Assembly: GCA_040376705.1 (NCBI GenBank)
Contig: JBEIQE010000005.1
Coordinates: 1 to 64,000, forward strand
From: JBEIQE01 sp040376705
GTDB taxonomy: Bacteria > Pseudomonadota > Alphaproteobacteria > UBA2400
DNA length: 64,000 nt
Reading direction: 5' to 3'
The notes under the pieces: generated by a model
Told to the model about the DNA's origin: nothing
What the model saw: only the letters and a program-made list of their open reading frames with translations
Databases searched by the model: none
In this document: positions 45,599 to 55,500 of the stretch, in pieces
Layout: every line of letters starts with the position of its first letter
How positions within the stretch are numbered: the first letter of the stretch is position 1
Made by a program: the position numbers and the translations under genes

Positions 45599-46914
45599 TG
45601 AAAAGGCTTGTTGCTTTAGCCTTCCTCCTGACGCTCTTGCCTCTGGCCGCAAAGGCAGATGAGCGCATCACCTTATGCCCAGCGGTGCAAAGCATAAACC
45701 CGCCGGAAGAGTTCAAGAATCTGAAGATGATGCGTGCTGGTGCAGATGGCTGGCTGTTTGCCCTGCGCGATTTGCGCCGCGCACCGGCGCTGGACGAAAC
45801 ATCGCGCACACAACTCGCGCGGCTAGTACAGCACCTCTTAGCCAATAATACAAAGCTGGTCGTAGCGCTGGTACCTAACCGTATTCTAACCAGCTATACC
45901 TATCTGACACCTGAGATTACTGCTGAAATGCCCCATAAACTCGAGGATATCCGCAGCAGCTATTTTGCCAAACTCGCCAGCATAGCTGCTACCGGCGCAC
46001 TGGTGCCAGACCTGTTAAGCCCGCTTGAGAATGACCGCAGTGCGCAGAACGTGGGCCTCTTTTTCAAGCGCGATCATCATTGGACACCTACCGGCTCGCG
46101 CATTGCAGCTTCTGCACTGGCACAGGACATGCTGGCACTGCCAGAAGTTACGGATATATCAGCTCATACATTTGCCAGCAGTATTGCCGCAACACGGCAG
46201 AACACCGGCTCTTACGCCGAGTATGCACAAAAAATTTGCGGTACTACGCTGGCTGCCGAGCCGTATGATTACTACCGCACCACCCGCGCCGAGCCCGCCA
46301 GCCTGCTGGACGAAACCACGCCAGGTATTGTACTGGCAGGTACCAGCTTCAGCTCTGACCGTTTTAACTTCTCCGGCTTTTTGAGCGAGGGCTTGAGCCG
46401 CGAGGTGCAGAATGTTTCGGTTGATGGTGGCGGCATTGATAATTCGCTGGCGACCTATCTGGCTTCATCCGCTTTTACGCAACAGCGGCCACGCGTATTG
46501 GTTTGGGAAGTACCAGCACTTTATCTTTTTGATAAGCCAGCCATGTGGCGTCAGCTGGTGCCTGCTGCGGGCCCTGTATGCAGCGATGTAACAGCCTTGG
46601 CCACAGCCACAAGCACGCTTGCGGGCGAGACAAAATTGCTGGGTGATTTTGACCTTAAAGTTAATCCGGGTGTTGATTTTCTCTATCTGGAATCCAGTGA
46701 TGCTGGCCTGATAAAATTCAGCCTGCGCTTTATGTATATTGACGGTAAGAGCGAGACTGTAGCGCTTGAACGCTCCACCCGTGCTGAGAATAACGGCCAT
46801 TACTTCATGGAGCTGAGCCGTACGCACAGCACTAACCTGCGCTCGGTAACCCTGATACCCGAGGGGATGAGCCACGGCACCATCATGGCGCGCATCTGCC
46901 CCGGCATGCCATGA
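45598..46914 (+). CDS. AlgX/AlgJ-like SGNH-fold exported enzyme (probable polysaccharide O-acetyltransferase)
   Basis: A 438-residue protein with a signal peptide (KRLVALAFLLTLLPLAAKA). It carries the AlgJ/AlgX signatures: GADGWLFAL near residue 48, FFKRDHHWTPTGSR with the Asp159/His161 pair of the catalytic triad, and GTSFSS with Ser250 as nucleophile. A C-terminal domain (about 320-438) looks beta-rich and may bind glycan, like the CBM of AlgX. The family O-acetylates alginate and other exopolysaccharides in the periplasm. No MBOAT acyl donor protein (AlgI) is in the window, so the acetyl donor is unexplained. Genes on both sides are coupled to it by overlaps. Confidence 0.75.
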   Translation: MKRLVALAFLLTLLPLAAKADERITLCPAVQSINPPEEFKNLKMMRAGADGWLFALRDLRRAPALDETSRTQLARLVQHLLANNTKLVVALVPNRILTSYTYLTPEITAEMPHKLEDIRSSYFAKLASIAATGALVPDLLSPLENDRSAQNVGLFFKRDHHWTPTGSRIAASALAQDMLALPEVTDISAHTFASSIAATRQNTGSYAEYAQKICGTTLAAEPYDYYRTTRAEPASLLDETTPGIVLAGTSFSSDRFNFSGFLSEGLSREVQNVSVDGGGIDNSLATYLASSAFTQQRPRVLVWEVPALYLFDKPAMWRQLVPAAGPVCSDVTALATATSTLAGETKLLGDFDLKVNPGVDFLYLESSDAGLIKFSLRFMYIDGKSETVALERSTRAENNGHYFMELSRTHSTNLRSVTLIPEGMSHGTIMARICPGMP

Positions 46915-47360
46915 AAAAACTGATTGTTCTGTTTGGGCTGCTTGTAGCCTGCGGATTTGCCTACCAGCTTAACCAAGCGGTTAATGCCAAAGCGCAGGTT
47001 GCTGACACGCTACAATTACTGACGACTAAAAAAGCGGATACCCGTGCCCGCTGGACTAATCAGCCCGACCCTGTGGATCTGAGCCTTCTGCAACATACCC
47101 TGCCTTGGGGCTCGATACTGGAAGCTAAATTCCATGCCCGTGGCACCGCTGATGCCAACCGGCTGCTGCAATTAACCCTACCTACTGTACCTAAGACTAT
47201 ATGCGCTGACATCCTGCAAACATTAATGAACCAGCGATCCGAGGGGCTGTGGCTGCGACTAGACATTAATACAGATGAGGCGCCTACAACGCTGGATCTC
47301 GCTGCCCGCAAACAGGCTTGTGCGGATTTGCCAGATATCAGCGTCTATTTCCGTTTCTAG
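46911..47360 (+). CDS. Small exported protein of the polysaccharide operon
   Basis: A 149-residue protein with an N-terminal signal or anchor (KKLIVLFGLLVACGFAYQL) and a periplasmic domain containing two Cys that could form a disulphide (TICADILQTL and KQACADLP). The spacing of these Cys and the TLPWGSILEAKF segment recall small pilin-like or secretin-associated folds, but I do not recognise the family. It overlaps the AlgX-like gene by 4 bases, so it is likely needed with it. Confidence 0.65.
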   Translation: MKKLIVLFGLLVACGFAYQLNQAVNAKAQVADTLQLLTTKKADTRARWTNQPDPVDLSLLQHTLPWGSILEAKFHARGTADANRLLQLTLPTVPKTICADILQTLMNQRSEGLWLRLDINTDEAPTTLDLAARKQACADLPDISVYFRF

Positions 47361-47383
47361 GCTTCTCTGCCATAACAGGGGGC

Positions 47384-48304
47384 ATGAAGGTTTCGGTTGC
47401 GATTATCACCTGCAAACGCCCGGCTGCCCTGTTGCGGCTACTGCATAGCCTTGATCAGCTAACAACCAGCGCTGAGCTTGAGCTGGTGGTAGTTGATAAT
47501 GATAGTACACAAACAGCCGGTCCAAGCCTTGCGGCTTATAGTGGTAAGCACAGGTTAGTTACAGTGCATGAGCCGATAAGCGGCATACCCTACGCGCGTA
47601 ATGCTGCGCTCAAAGCCTGCAGTACTAATAGCGACTACATCGCGTTTCTCGATGATGATGAAGAAGTAACGCCAAACTGGCTGACCGAGATATTACGTAC
47701 GATAAGCACTACTGGTGCAGATGCTGCAGGCGGGCCGGTAGTGCCGCTTTACCCAAGCGACACATCTGACTGGATTATTAAAGGCAGGTTTTTTGAACGT
47801 GAGCAAAAACAGGATGGCCAGACCTGCCGCATGCTTGCCACCAACAACTGCCTTATTAATGCACATAACTGGCGCGAGGCCCCACTCTGGTTCGATACGC
47901 GCCTGCAGTACACGGGTAGCTCGGATACATTATTCTTCATGATGGCGCGCAAAGCAGGCTGGCGTTTTGTCTGGGCTGCGCATGCCGAAGTGCGAGAACA
48001 TATTCCACAGCAAAGGCTTAACGCAGCGTGGATCATCCAGCGACAATACCGGATTGGAAATGGGCTGAGCTTTTGCGATGTACTGGCGCATGGTTATATG
48101 CGGGCTGTGCCAATACGTATAGCCAAGGCACTGGCACATGGGCTGATCGGGTTCATGCATCTGCTGCGTTATCCATCTGATAGGCAGGCAGCATGGGTGA
48201 AAGCGCGCGCCAGCTGGGCGCGTGCGGCTGGCGGCGTGGCTGGATTATGTGGCAGCCGGTATGAAGAATATGCACCATACAGGCTGGTTAAAGAAACGGC
48301 ATGA
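47384..48304 (+). CDS. Family 2 glycosyltransferase
   Basis: A 306-residue GT-A glycosyltransferase starting at an ATG preceded by AGGGG. Motifs: VSVAIITCKRPAALLRLL at the N-terminus, VVVDNDST for nucleotide-sugar binding, FLDDDEEV as the DxD metal site, and RLQYTGSSDTLFFMMARKAGW as the acceptor-loop acidic region. It is cytoplasmic or membrane-associated through its C-terminal basic amphipathic region. It overlaps the ligase-like gene by 4 bases. The sugar and acceptor are unknown; it probably extends the glycan handled by the adjacent ligase. Confidence 0.88.
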   Translation: MKVSVAIITCKRPAALLRLLHSLDQLTTSAELELVVVDNDSTQTAGPSLAAYSGKHRLVTVHEPISGIPYARNAALKACSTNSDYIAFLDDDEEVTPNWLTEILRTISTTGADAAGGPVVPLYPSDTSDWIIKGRFFEREQKQDGQTCRMLATNNCLINAHNWREAPLWFDTRLQYTGSSDTLFFMMARKAGWRFVWAAHAEVREHIPQQRLNAAWIIQRQYRIGNGLSFCDVLAHGYMRAVPIRIAKALAHGLIGFMHLLRYPSDRQAAWVKARASWARAAGGVAGLCGSRYEEYAPYRLVKETA

Positions 48305-49506
48305 GCACACTGGCTGAAAAATTCTGGATCGTGCTCGCACTGTTTTTAGGCACTGCGCCCTTTGCGCTTTTTGGCGCCAGTGCGGATGAGCTTGAAACCA
48401 CGCGTACCCAGCGCCTTATGTTATGGGCTGTGGTCTATATTGGCTTTGCAGGCTTTGCGGTTGTTCACCGCGGTACCATTAACCTGCTGTTTAGAGATGG
48501 GCGATTACTACTTGCTCTCACGGCGCTCACCACGCTCTCGGCTATCTGGTCGCTCAGCCCGGTCACCACACTCTCGGCCAGCGCAGCTTTATGGGCTAGT
48601 ACTTTTATTGCAGCCTATATGGCACTGCGCATCAGCCCGCGCGAGCTGCTGAATCTGCTGGCTATTGCGCTTGGCGCGCTGGCGGCAGGTAGCATGATGG
48701 TTATTCTGCTGCTACCTGACTATGGGGTTATGACCGGCACACATGAAGGGCTATGGAACGGCCTGACCACGCATAAAAACGCCCTCGGCCGCTATATGGT
48801 CATGGGCGTAGTTATTGCAGCTGCTTTGGCCCTTAAACCACAAAACCCATGGCGCCTGTTGTTGCTCGCCGTATGTGCGCTCTGCTTTATACTCATGCTT
48901 GGCACACAATCGGCTACCGCTTATGTGCTCCTGGTAGCCTTTATGTTTTTATATGCGCTGCTACGAACCTCAGCCAATCTTGCTGCTCCGGCCCGCACAG
49001 GGCTGCTTCTCATTGGCCTCTCAATTATCGCAATTGCAGCCCTGCTGCTGACCGACGCCACCGTGCTGGAAGAGACCCTAACTGCGCTAGGGCGTGATAC
49101 CAGCCTTACACACCGTACCCGCATATGGGCTGGCGCGATGGATGCGATTAGCGAGCAACCATGGCTGGGATATGGGTATGAGGCGTTTTGGGGTTCATCT
49201 ACCAGTACCAGCTTTTCGCTGCACTACACCAGCTGGAACGTACCGCATGTGCATAATGGCTTTCTCGAAGTATGGCTGGGGCTGGGTGTAACAGGCGTTA
49301 TTTTGCTAACCGCCCTCACCCTCAGTTTCCTGCGCCATATTACCAGCCGCATGAGCCCTGATTTACTGGTGCTGTTCGCACTCACGCTCACCACCAGCCT
49401 TGTGCTCAATCTGGTTGAGTTCAACTTTTTACGCTATAATAACATTTTCTGGATTTTGTTTATCTACGTACTGCTGCGTCTTAAGGCTGAATTGCGTACC
49501 GCCTGA
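48301..49506 (+). CDS. O-antigen ligase/polymerase-like membrane protein (Wzy_C family)
   Basis: A 401-residue protein with about 11 to 12 membrane segments and a large periplasmic loop containing THRTRIWAGAMDAISEQPWLGYGYEAFWG and HVHNGFLEVWLGLGVTG. These are the Arg and His regions typical of WaaL/Wzy_C-type ligases and PglL-like O-oligosaccharyltransferases. It would transfer or polymerise undecaprenyl-linked glycan in the periplasm. Ligase, polymerase and protein O-glycosylation roles cannot be separated from sequence. Its 3' end overlaps the convergent pssE-like gene by 43 bases. Confidence 0.82.
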   Translation: MSTLAEKFWIVLALFLGTAPFALFGASADELETTRTQRLMLWAVVYIGFAGFAVVHRGTINLLFRDGRLLLALTALTTLSAIWSLSPVTTLSASAALWASTFIAAYMALRISPRELLNLLAIALGALAAGSMMVILLLPDYGVMTGTHEGLWNGLTTHKNALGRYMVMGVVIAAALALKPQNPWRLLLLAVCALCFILMLGTQSATAYVLLVAFMFLYALLRTSANLAAPARTGLLLIGLSIIAIAALLLTDATVLEETLTALGRDTSLTHRTRIWAGAMDAISEQPWLGYGYEAFWGSSTSTSFSLHYTSWNVPHVHNGFLEVWLGLGVTGVILLTALTLSFLRHITSRMSPDLLVLFALTLTTSLVLNLVEFNFLRYNNIFWILFIYVLLRLKAELRTA

Positions 49507-49949
49507 TGCAGGTGTTCAACCAGCTTGGCATCGGGCTCAATTTTGCGCTGGGCAGTGCGGCTGCTGACCTCTTTAATTTTCTGTGCCAGATCATCGCCCG
49601 GAATATAGGGCACAATAAGCCCTAGTGCGCTGAGGCTTTCGGCCAACTCGAGCTGATGGTCATCCACATGTTCACCAAAGCGCTTGAAACGTGGAGCGAC
49701 GACTGGACATTTACCTGCCGCAAGAGCCGACATGACCGTGCCTGTACCCGCATGGCAGATAATAACCCGCGCCTGCCGGATGAGACTTAGCAACTGATCA
49801 TACGGCAAAAAAGTATGGCACTCGCCCGTGGGTACATAAGTGCTATGGCCAGTCTGGTAGATACGCGGCTCATCAAGCACGAGGCTATCTACCGCCTGTA
49901 ACAAGCGATTGAACTGCTGCTCATGCGTACCAAGGATGGTGAGGATCAA
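49464..49949 (-). CDS. PssE/Alg13-like glycosyltransferase catalytic subunit
   Basis: A 161-residue protein matching the C-terminal half of GT28 enzymes: ILTILGTHEQQFNRLLQAVDSL at the N-terminus and the UDP-sugar site RVIICHAGTGTVMSALAAGKCPVVAPR. This is the split-enzyme form, as in yeast Alg13 and bacterial PssE/EpsF. It overlaps the PssD-like gene by 4 bases, giving both halves of a GlcNAc- or GlcA-type transferase. Its 3' end overlaps the ligase-like gene on the opposite strand. Confidence 0.87.
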   Translation of the reverse strand: MILTILGTHEQQFNRLLQAVDSLVLDEPRIYQTGHSTYVPTGECHTFLPYDQLLSLIRQARVIICHAGTGTVMSALAAGKCPVVAPRFKRFGEHVDDHQLELAESLSALGLIVPYIPGDDLAQKIKEVSSRTAQRKIEPDAKLVEHLHQAVRNSALRRSST

Positions 49950-50407
49950 TAGATGCTCCCATAATATCGAACACCCGGATTTTGGGCCGCAAGCTCTTGG
50001 TGTTGCACAATAAACTCATGCACAAATGGATAGACCAGACGGCCGGTGAGCGAGAGGTTATCCTGCCGGGCAAAACTCTCGATATAAATTGTATATAAGC
50101 CGAACAGGCGACCCAGCCACATAAACGGTACAGCCAGACCAGCACCGGTACTGACGATACAGGTGGGCCGAAAGGCACGTAGCACGCGCCAAGCTAACAA
50201 TGTATTACGTAGCAGGTTGATGAGATTACGGTTGGTCGGGCCATATGCCCATGTCACATGCTCATGCTTTAGCAGGCTCTGTGCATCGGGCTTATCAAGG
50301 CATACCCATTGGTATTCATACTGCGCAAAAACAGGGCCAAACAGGCTATGCAACTGCAGCAGATGTCCACCTGCCGAGCAGACCAACAACACGCGCGCGC
50401 CACTCAT
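49946..50407 (-). CDS. PssD/Alg14-like glycosyltransferase membrane-anchor subunit
   Basis: A 153-residue protein starting at the ATG at 50407, which overlaps the antiporter stop by 4 bases (ATGA). The N-terminus ARVLLVCSAGGHLLQLHSL is the Alg14 signature, with IVSTGAGLAVPFMWLGRLFGLYTIYIESFAR as the membrane-associating region. Alg14/PssD recruits the catalytic Alg13/PssE subunit to the membrane and contributes acceptor binding. The pair probably adds a sugar early in exopolysaccharide or lipid-linked glycan assembly. Confidence 0.87.
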   Translation of the reverse strand: MSGARVLLVCSAGGHLLQLHSLFGPVFAQYEYQWVCLDKPDAQSLLKHEHVTWAYGPTNRNLINLLRNTLLAWRVLRAFRPTCIVSTGAGLAVPFMWLGRLFGLYTIYIESFARQDNLSLTGRLVYPFVHEFIVQHQELAAQNPGVRYYGSIY

Positions 50408-51609
50408 GGCTGCCAGCCATGAATGAAGTAAAGCGCGGCATAGCCAATTACATACCCAATTACAATCGGCCAGCCATGACGCAGCCACAGGAAGACCGAG
50501 CGCGACTCAGGGAAAGAGTTGCTGAGCGCCACACCCGCGCTGGAGCCAAACCAGATCATGGAACCGCCAAAACCAACAGCAAAGGCAAGAAAGCCCCAGT
50601 CATACCCGCCCTGAGCCAGCGCTAATGCCGTAAGCGGGATATTATCAAAGACAGATGACAGGAACCCGAGGCCAAAGGTGGAGGCGGCTGTTGCTGCAGG
50701 CAAAGCCTCAACCGGCATCAGCGAGGCGATGAGCACTAAAGACAACAGGAAAAAACTGCCCTTTATGGCTTCTGGCAGGGCTTCCCAGTCGGGCCGGCGC
50801 AGGGGCACAGTCAGCAACAGAACAAGCCATAGCGCTGCCCCAATATAGGGGAAGTGCTCGGCTGCAGCGGGATTGGTGATGTTGATATAAACATTAGTAC
50901 CAACAGCACCAAGTAGAAGTGCTGCAACAATACCCAGCCTTAAAAAGTCGATATGCGTATGCAGCTGCACGTTCTGAACTATCGGACTGTGTCGCTGCTG
51001 TACGCGCGCCGCTGGTATACCGAAAATGATAAGCGCCGTGACCGAGGCGATATACGCCTCAAGCACCATGAGGGGCGATACGCCATTAAGCCATATCATG
51101 GTAGTGGTTGTATCGCCTACTACACTGCCCGCGCCGCCAGCGTTAGATGCCGCGACAATGGCAGCGAGAAACGCAATATGCACCTTGCCGTTGAACAGTG
51201 CATGCGCCATAGCCCCGCCAATCATGGCGGCGGCGATGTTATCGAGAAAGGCAGAGAGTACGAAGATGATGACGAGCAGGCAAAATCCGCCTTTCCAGTC
51301 ATCCGGCAAATAGGCTGGCAGGATTACCGGAATACCCGTTTTCTCGAAATGGCGGGCCAGCAGTGCAAACCCCGTGAGCAAGGCAAACAGATTGGACAGA
51401 ATGACCCACTCATGCCCCAGGTGCACAAACAGGCCGGCCATACCCTCGCCGCCCTTAAAACCAGTAAAACCAAGGCGATATGCAAGGGTAGTCAGCAAAC
51501 CAGCTAGCGCTATGGGCAAAGTATGGTTATGGAAAAACGCAAAGCCCAGCAGTGTGGCGGCGAAGATGACAAAGGCAAATGGAATGCCAAAAAGGATAAT
51601 TTCCTGCAT
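50404..51609 (-). CDS. NhaD/ArsB-superfamily ion antiporter
   Basis: A 401-residue membrane protein with about 11 to 12 helices. I use the ATG at 51609 (MQEIILFGIPFAFVIF), because the longer frame adds 73 residues without transporter character that cross into the next gene's promoter. The duplicated re-entrant motifs FLDNIAAAMIGGAM and SVFDNIPLTALAL are typical of NhaD Na+/H+ antiporters and the wider ion-transporter superfamily. Asp residues in both hairpins and the SNAGGAGSVVGDTTTTMIW segment fit. The ion is inferred. Confidence 0.85.
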   Translation of the reverse strand: MQEIILFGIPFAFVIFAATLLGFAFFHNHTLPIALAGLLTTLAYRLGFTGFKGGEGMAGLFVHLGHEWVILSNLFALLTGFALLARHFEKTGIPVILPAYLPDDWKGGFCLLVIIFVLSAFLDNIAAAMIGGAMAHALFNGKVHIAFLAAIVAASNAGGAGSVVGDTTTTMIWLNGVSPLMVLEAYIASVTALIIFGIPAARVQQRHSPIVQNVQLHTHIDFLRLGIVAALLLGAVGTNVYINITNPAAAEHFPYIGAALWLVLLLTVPLRRPDWEALPEAIKGSFFLLSLVLIASLMPVEALPAATAASTFGLGFLSSVFDNIPLTALALAQGGYDWGFLAFAVGFGGSMIWFGSSAGVALSNSFPESRSVFLWLRHGWPIVIGYVIGYAALYFIHGWQP

Positions 51610-51654
51610 GCAAAATGGTAGCAGCTTTGCCAAAGCCTGCCTATACTTTGGCAC

Positions 51655-52524
51655 ATGACACAGCCTATCCCCCTCCCCACCAAGCAGCCCGACCCGCTCG
51701 CGAGCTATCTCGTCACCCAAAGCACCATTCAGGGCGAAGTCCTGCAGATGGAAGCGCGCAAGCACTGGGAAGAAGCCCTGCGCCAGCCGCGCTATCAGGA
51801 GGCCAAGCGCCTCACCCGTTTTGGTCATAAAGTTTATGCCCAGAACGATGAAGACGGCATCATCAACGAAATCGTTAAACGCCTTGGCGATAAAGTGCCT
51901 AAAACTTTTATCGAGTTCGGTGTTGAGAGCGGTGTTGAGTGCAACACGCTGGCCCTGCTCGCTGGCGGCTGGAGCGGCCTGTGGCTTGAGGGTTCAGACA
52001 AATATGTGGCCCATATCAACCAGAACCTGGCCAGTTATATCAAGTCGGGCCAGCTCAAGGCGGCACCAGCGTTTGTAACACGCGATAATGTGAACGAGCT
52101 GTTCACCCAGAATGGCATGGTAGGCGATATCGGCCTGCTGAGCATTGATGTTGATGGCAACGATATCTGGATCTGGAAGGCGGTCGCTGCGGTTAACCCC
52201 GCCATTGTAGTGATTGAGTATAACAGCACATGGGCACCGCCACTCACGATTGCGCAGGTTGATGATCCGGCAGTTTACTGGCAGGGCACAAACTACTTTG
52301 GCGCCTCGCTCGGCGCCCTCGAAAAAATTGGCCGCGAAAAGGGCTATAACCTTGTGGGCTGCAACTTCTCTGGCGCGAATGCCTTCTTCGTGCGGGCCGA
52401 CCTGTGCGGCGATAAGTTTGTTGCGCCCTATACGGCTGAAAACCATTATGAACCGCCGCGCTACTGGCTGCGCCACATCAAGGCGGGCCACCGCGCGGGC
52501 ATCGGCCCGGTTGTAACGCTTTAA
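51655..52524 (+). CDS. FkbM-like SAM-dependent methyltransferase
   Basis: A 289-residue cytoplasmic protein. A helical N-terminus of about 60 residues precedes a Rossmann-type domain with TFIEFGVESGVECNTLALL (SAM loop), GLWLEGSD and IGLLSIDVDGNDIWIWK, the acidic post-motif of FkbM-type methyltransferases. Its substrate is probably a sugar or glycan, judged from neighbours. It is divergent from the antiporter gene, 45 bases between starts, and ends at a bidirectional terminator shared with the TPR-glycosyltransferase operon. Confidence 0.75.
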   Translation: MTQPIPLPTKQPDPLASYLVTQSTIQGEVLQMEARKHWEEALRQPRYQEAKRLTRFGHKVYAQNDEDGIINEIVKRLGDKVPKTFIEFGVESGVECNTLALLAGGWSGLWLEGSDKYVAHINQNLASYIKSGQLKAAPAFVTRDNVNELFTQNGMVGDIGLLSIDVDGNDIWIWKAVAAVNPAIVVIEYNSTWAPPLTIAQVDDPAVYWQGTNYFGASLGALEKIGREKGYNLVGCNFSGANAFFVRADLCGDKFVAPYTAENHYEPPRYWLRHIKAGHRAGIGPVVTL

Positions 52525-52540
52525 TTCGGCACTAATAACA

Positions 52541-52577
52541 AACCCCCGGTAAGTCTTGCTTATCGGGGGTTTTATAT
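52541..52577. terminator. Bidirectional rho-independent terminator
   Basis: AACCCCCGGTAAG and CTTATCGGGGGTT form a 13-bp stem (one wobble or mismatch) with a short loop, followed by TTTATATT on the plus strand and by an AAA-flanked U-rich run on the minus strand. It separates the methyltransferase gene from the convergent TPR-glycosyltransferase gene. Confidence 0.88.
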
Positions 52578-52581
52578 TGGC

Positions 52582-55500
52582 TTAGCTCAGCACTTCTTTA
52601 AGCGCGGCCTCAACCTCGGCCACTACCGCTGGCCAATCGGCCTCGCGCTGCTGGCGGAACAGGCGGGTAGCCGGATACCACGGGCTATCAGTGCGCACGG
52701 TCATCCAGCGCCAATCCGGCATGGACTTGAGCAACACCCAGCACGGGCGACCCAGCGCACCAGCGAGATGCGCCATGGCAGTATCGGTGGTGATGATCAA
52801 ATCGAGGTTTGCCATGACGGCGGCGGTATCGATGAAGGCATCCTTACCCGCGTCAAAATCTTCGCCCAGCTGCTCGATCCGTGCCTGCTGTTCTGGCGTG
52901 AGGCCGGCAATCTGCTCAATACCCGCGTTCTTCTGCAGGCAGATGAAGCGTGTATCCGGCACCTCAAGCAGCGGTGCCAACAGCTTGAGCGGGATTGAGC
53001 GGCCTTTATCGACAATCGCCTTGGGGTTACCCTGCCAGTTAAGGCCAATACGCAGACCCGGCTTACCGCTTAGGAATGCTTCCCAGATCTTCACACGCTC
53101 AGGCTCGGCCACAATATAGCTGCGCGGCGCGGGTAGTGTGGCCTCATTAATATCGAGCAAGCCGGGCAAGCTCATAAGCGGGGAATAAAGATCGAACGTA
53201 GGGATGGCATCGCCCTGCCCGATCACTTCGGCATCGCCCACACTGTCTTTCAGCAGGCGGCACAGGCCGGGCTGCATCTCGATAATGACCTTGCCCACAC
53301 GCGCACGTGCCAGCTCAACGAAGCGAACAAACTGCAGCGTATCGCCAAGGCCCTGCTCGGCAAAAAGGAACAGCGTTTTATCCGGCTGCACTGAGCCATC
53401 CCACATGGGCTGCTCAAATGTACGCAGCGGGCCAGAGTCGGCCATTTTGCGCCGCCACTCATATTGCTTGAAACCCTCACTCCACTTGCCTTGCGTGAGC
53501 ATGATGGCACCTAAGCCGAATTGCGCGTCGGCCCGATCGGGCTTCAGGCGCAGTGCCTCGCGATAGGCTACCTCTGCGCCTGCAAGGTCACCCGAATAAT
53601 GCAGGGCCAAGGCGCGGTTGCTGTAGCTCTCGGCATGGTTAGGGTTGCGCTTGATCGCTTCATCATAACACTTAAGCGCTTCGTCATACTGGCGCAGCTC
53701 GCGATAGCACACGCCCATATTGCTCCAGGCGTCCGGGCTTATGGTATCCACCTGCGTGGCTTCGCGGAATACGGCAATTGCCTGATCAAACTTGTTTTGC
53801 TGACGATAAGCTTTACCAAGGCCATTCATGGCTGCCACATAATCGGGCTTTAGCGCCAGTGCGCGCTGGTACTTCTCAACAGCTTCGTCGTAGCGCTCGA
53901 GATCGCCGAGCGCATTGCCAAGGTTCTGGTAACTATCAGCACGGTTGGGCTGCAGCGAAATGGCGGTATTGTAATGCGCAATTGCAGCATCATACTTTTT
54001 CTCGGCCGTCAGCAGGTTGCCGTAATTGTTATGCACATCAGCATTGTTTGGTGTGAGTGACAGCGCCTTCTGGAAAGCTTCACTCGCCTGTGGAATTTTC
54101 TGCTGATTCTTGAACGCCAAAGCCAGGTTACCCCATGCTTCGGCATAGTCTGGCTTGCTATCAACCACCTGCTGCAAAATCTGCTCGGCAGCCAGCGCAT
54201 CGCCTAGCTGGTAGGTAGCTACGCCTAAGTAGTGCTGCGCGGTGAGGTTGCTAGGTTCTTGCGCCAAAATAGCCTGATAGGCTGTACGCGCTTCAGAGAT
54301 TTTACCGCGTTGATGCATGGCTAATGTAGCCTCAAGCGAGGGAGCCACCGGCTTTGCCGCATCTGTAAGCAAGGCCTGCTGCACAGCCTTGATAACACCC
54401 GCCCAATCGCCGGGTGCGGTCTGCCGGAACAGGCGCATGCCGGGGTACCATGGGTAATCAGTACGATCGAGCATCCAGCGCCAATCAGGCGCGTGCTTGA
54501 GCATGACCCATGTCGGGCGCGCAAGTGCGCCAGCAAGATGCGCAACGGATGTATCGGTTGTAAGTACCAAGTCGCATACCTGCATGAGGGCTGCGGTATC
54601 TAAAAACGCATCCGGCCCGTCATCGAACGGGGCCGGCGGTGCTATAAGCGGGAAGCCGCCCGACAGCTCCGAGATCTGATCGACTGCCGCGCCCTTTTGC
54701 AGCGCGACGAAGGTAATACCCGGCACTTCGCCCAGCATCGCCAGCTGTGTGAGGTGCAGCGAGCGGCCCACATCTGCGCGCGCCTTGGGGTTGCCCTGCC
54801 AGTTAAGACCAATCAGCTTACCGGGAATGCTCTCGCGCCACTCCTGCCAGCGCGCCAGATGCTCAGCGCGGGTTTTGAGATACGGTGTTGTGGCGGGCAG
54901 TGTCTCGAGCGTAATACCCAGAACATGCGGCAGGCTAGGCAGCATGACGTAGGCATCGTAGGTCGGCAGGCCTTCGCCATAACCATAAACAGCATCAACC
55001 CCCGGCGCAGTTGCCATAAGGGCCTTGAGGTGTGGCGGTGTGACCAGCACAACACGGCCCACACGCTTGCGGGCCTCGGCAGCAAAGCGCCCGAACTGAA
55101 TGGTATCGCCAAGGCCCTGCTCGGCCAGTACCAGCAGTGTGGTGGTGGGGTTTATGCTGCCGCCCCACTCGGGGGCTTGCGGTACCGAGATGGCGCCAAA
55201 TTCTTTCATATGGCGGCGCTGTTCGTATTCCTGCCAGCCTTCCTGCCACGCGCCCGCCATGAGCAGGCAACGGGCAAGGTCAAACCGGTAATCAGGATTC
55301 TTAGGTGCCAGCTCAATCGCGCGGCGCAAGGGTGCTTCAGCCTCAGCCAGCTGGTTGTTCTCAAGCAAGGCAATACCAAGATTATGCACCAGATCAGGTG
55401 CATCCGGGGCGAGCTTGATAGCTGCTTCATAATGCGGCAGTGCCTCGGTAACCCGGCCGAGACTTTTCAGCAGATTGCCAAGATTATTATGCGTTGCGCC

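Noticed and set aside
50404..51828. Longer start for the NhaD-type antiporter
   Set aside because: The extra 73 N-terminal residues are not membrane-protein-like and overlap the divergent methyltransferase gene; the ATG at 51609 begins a normal first helix.
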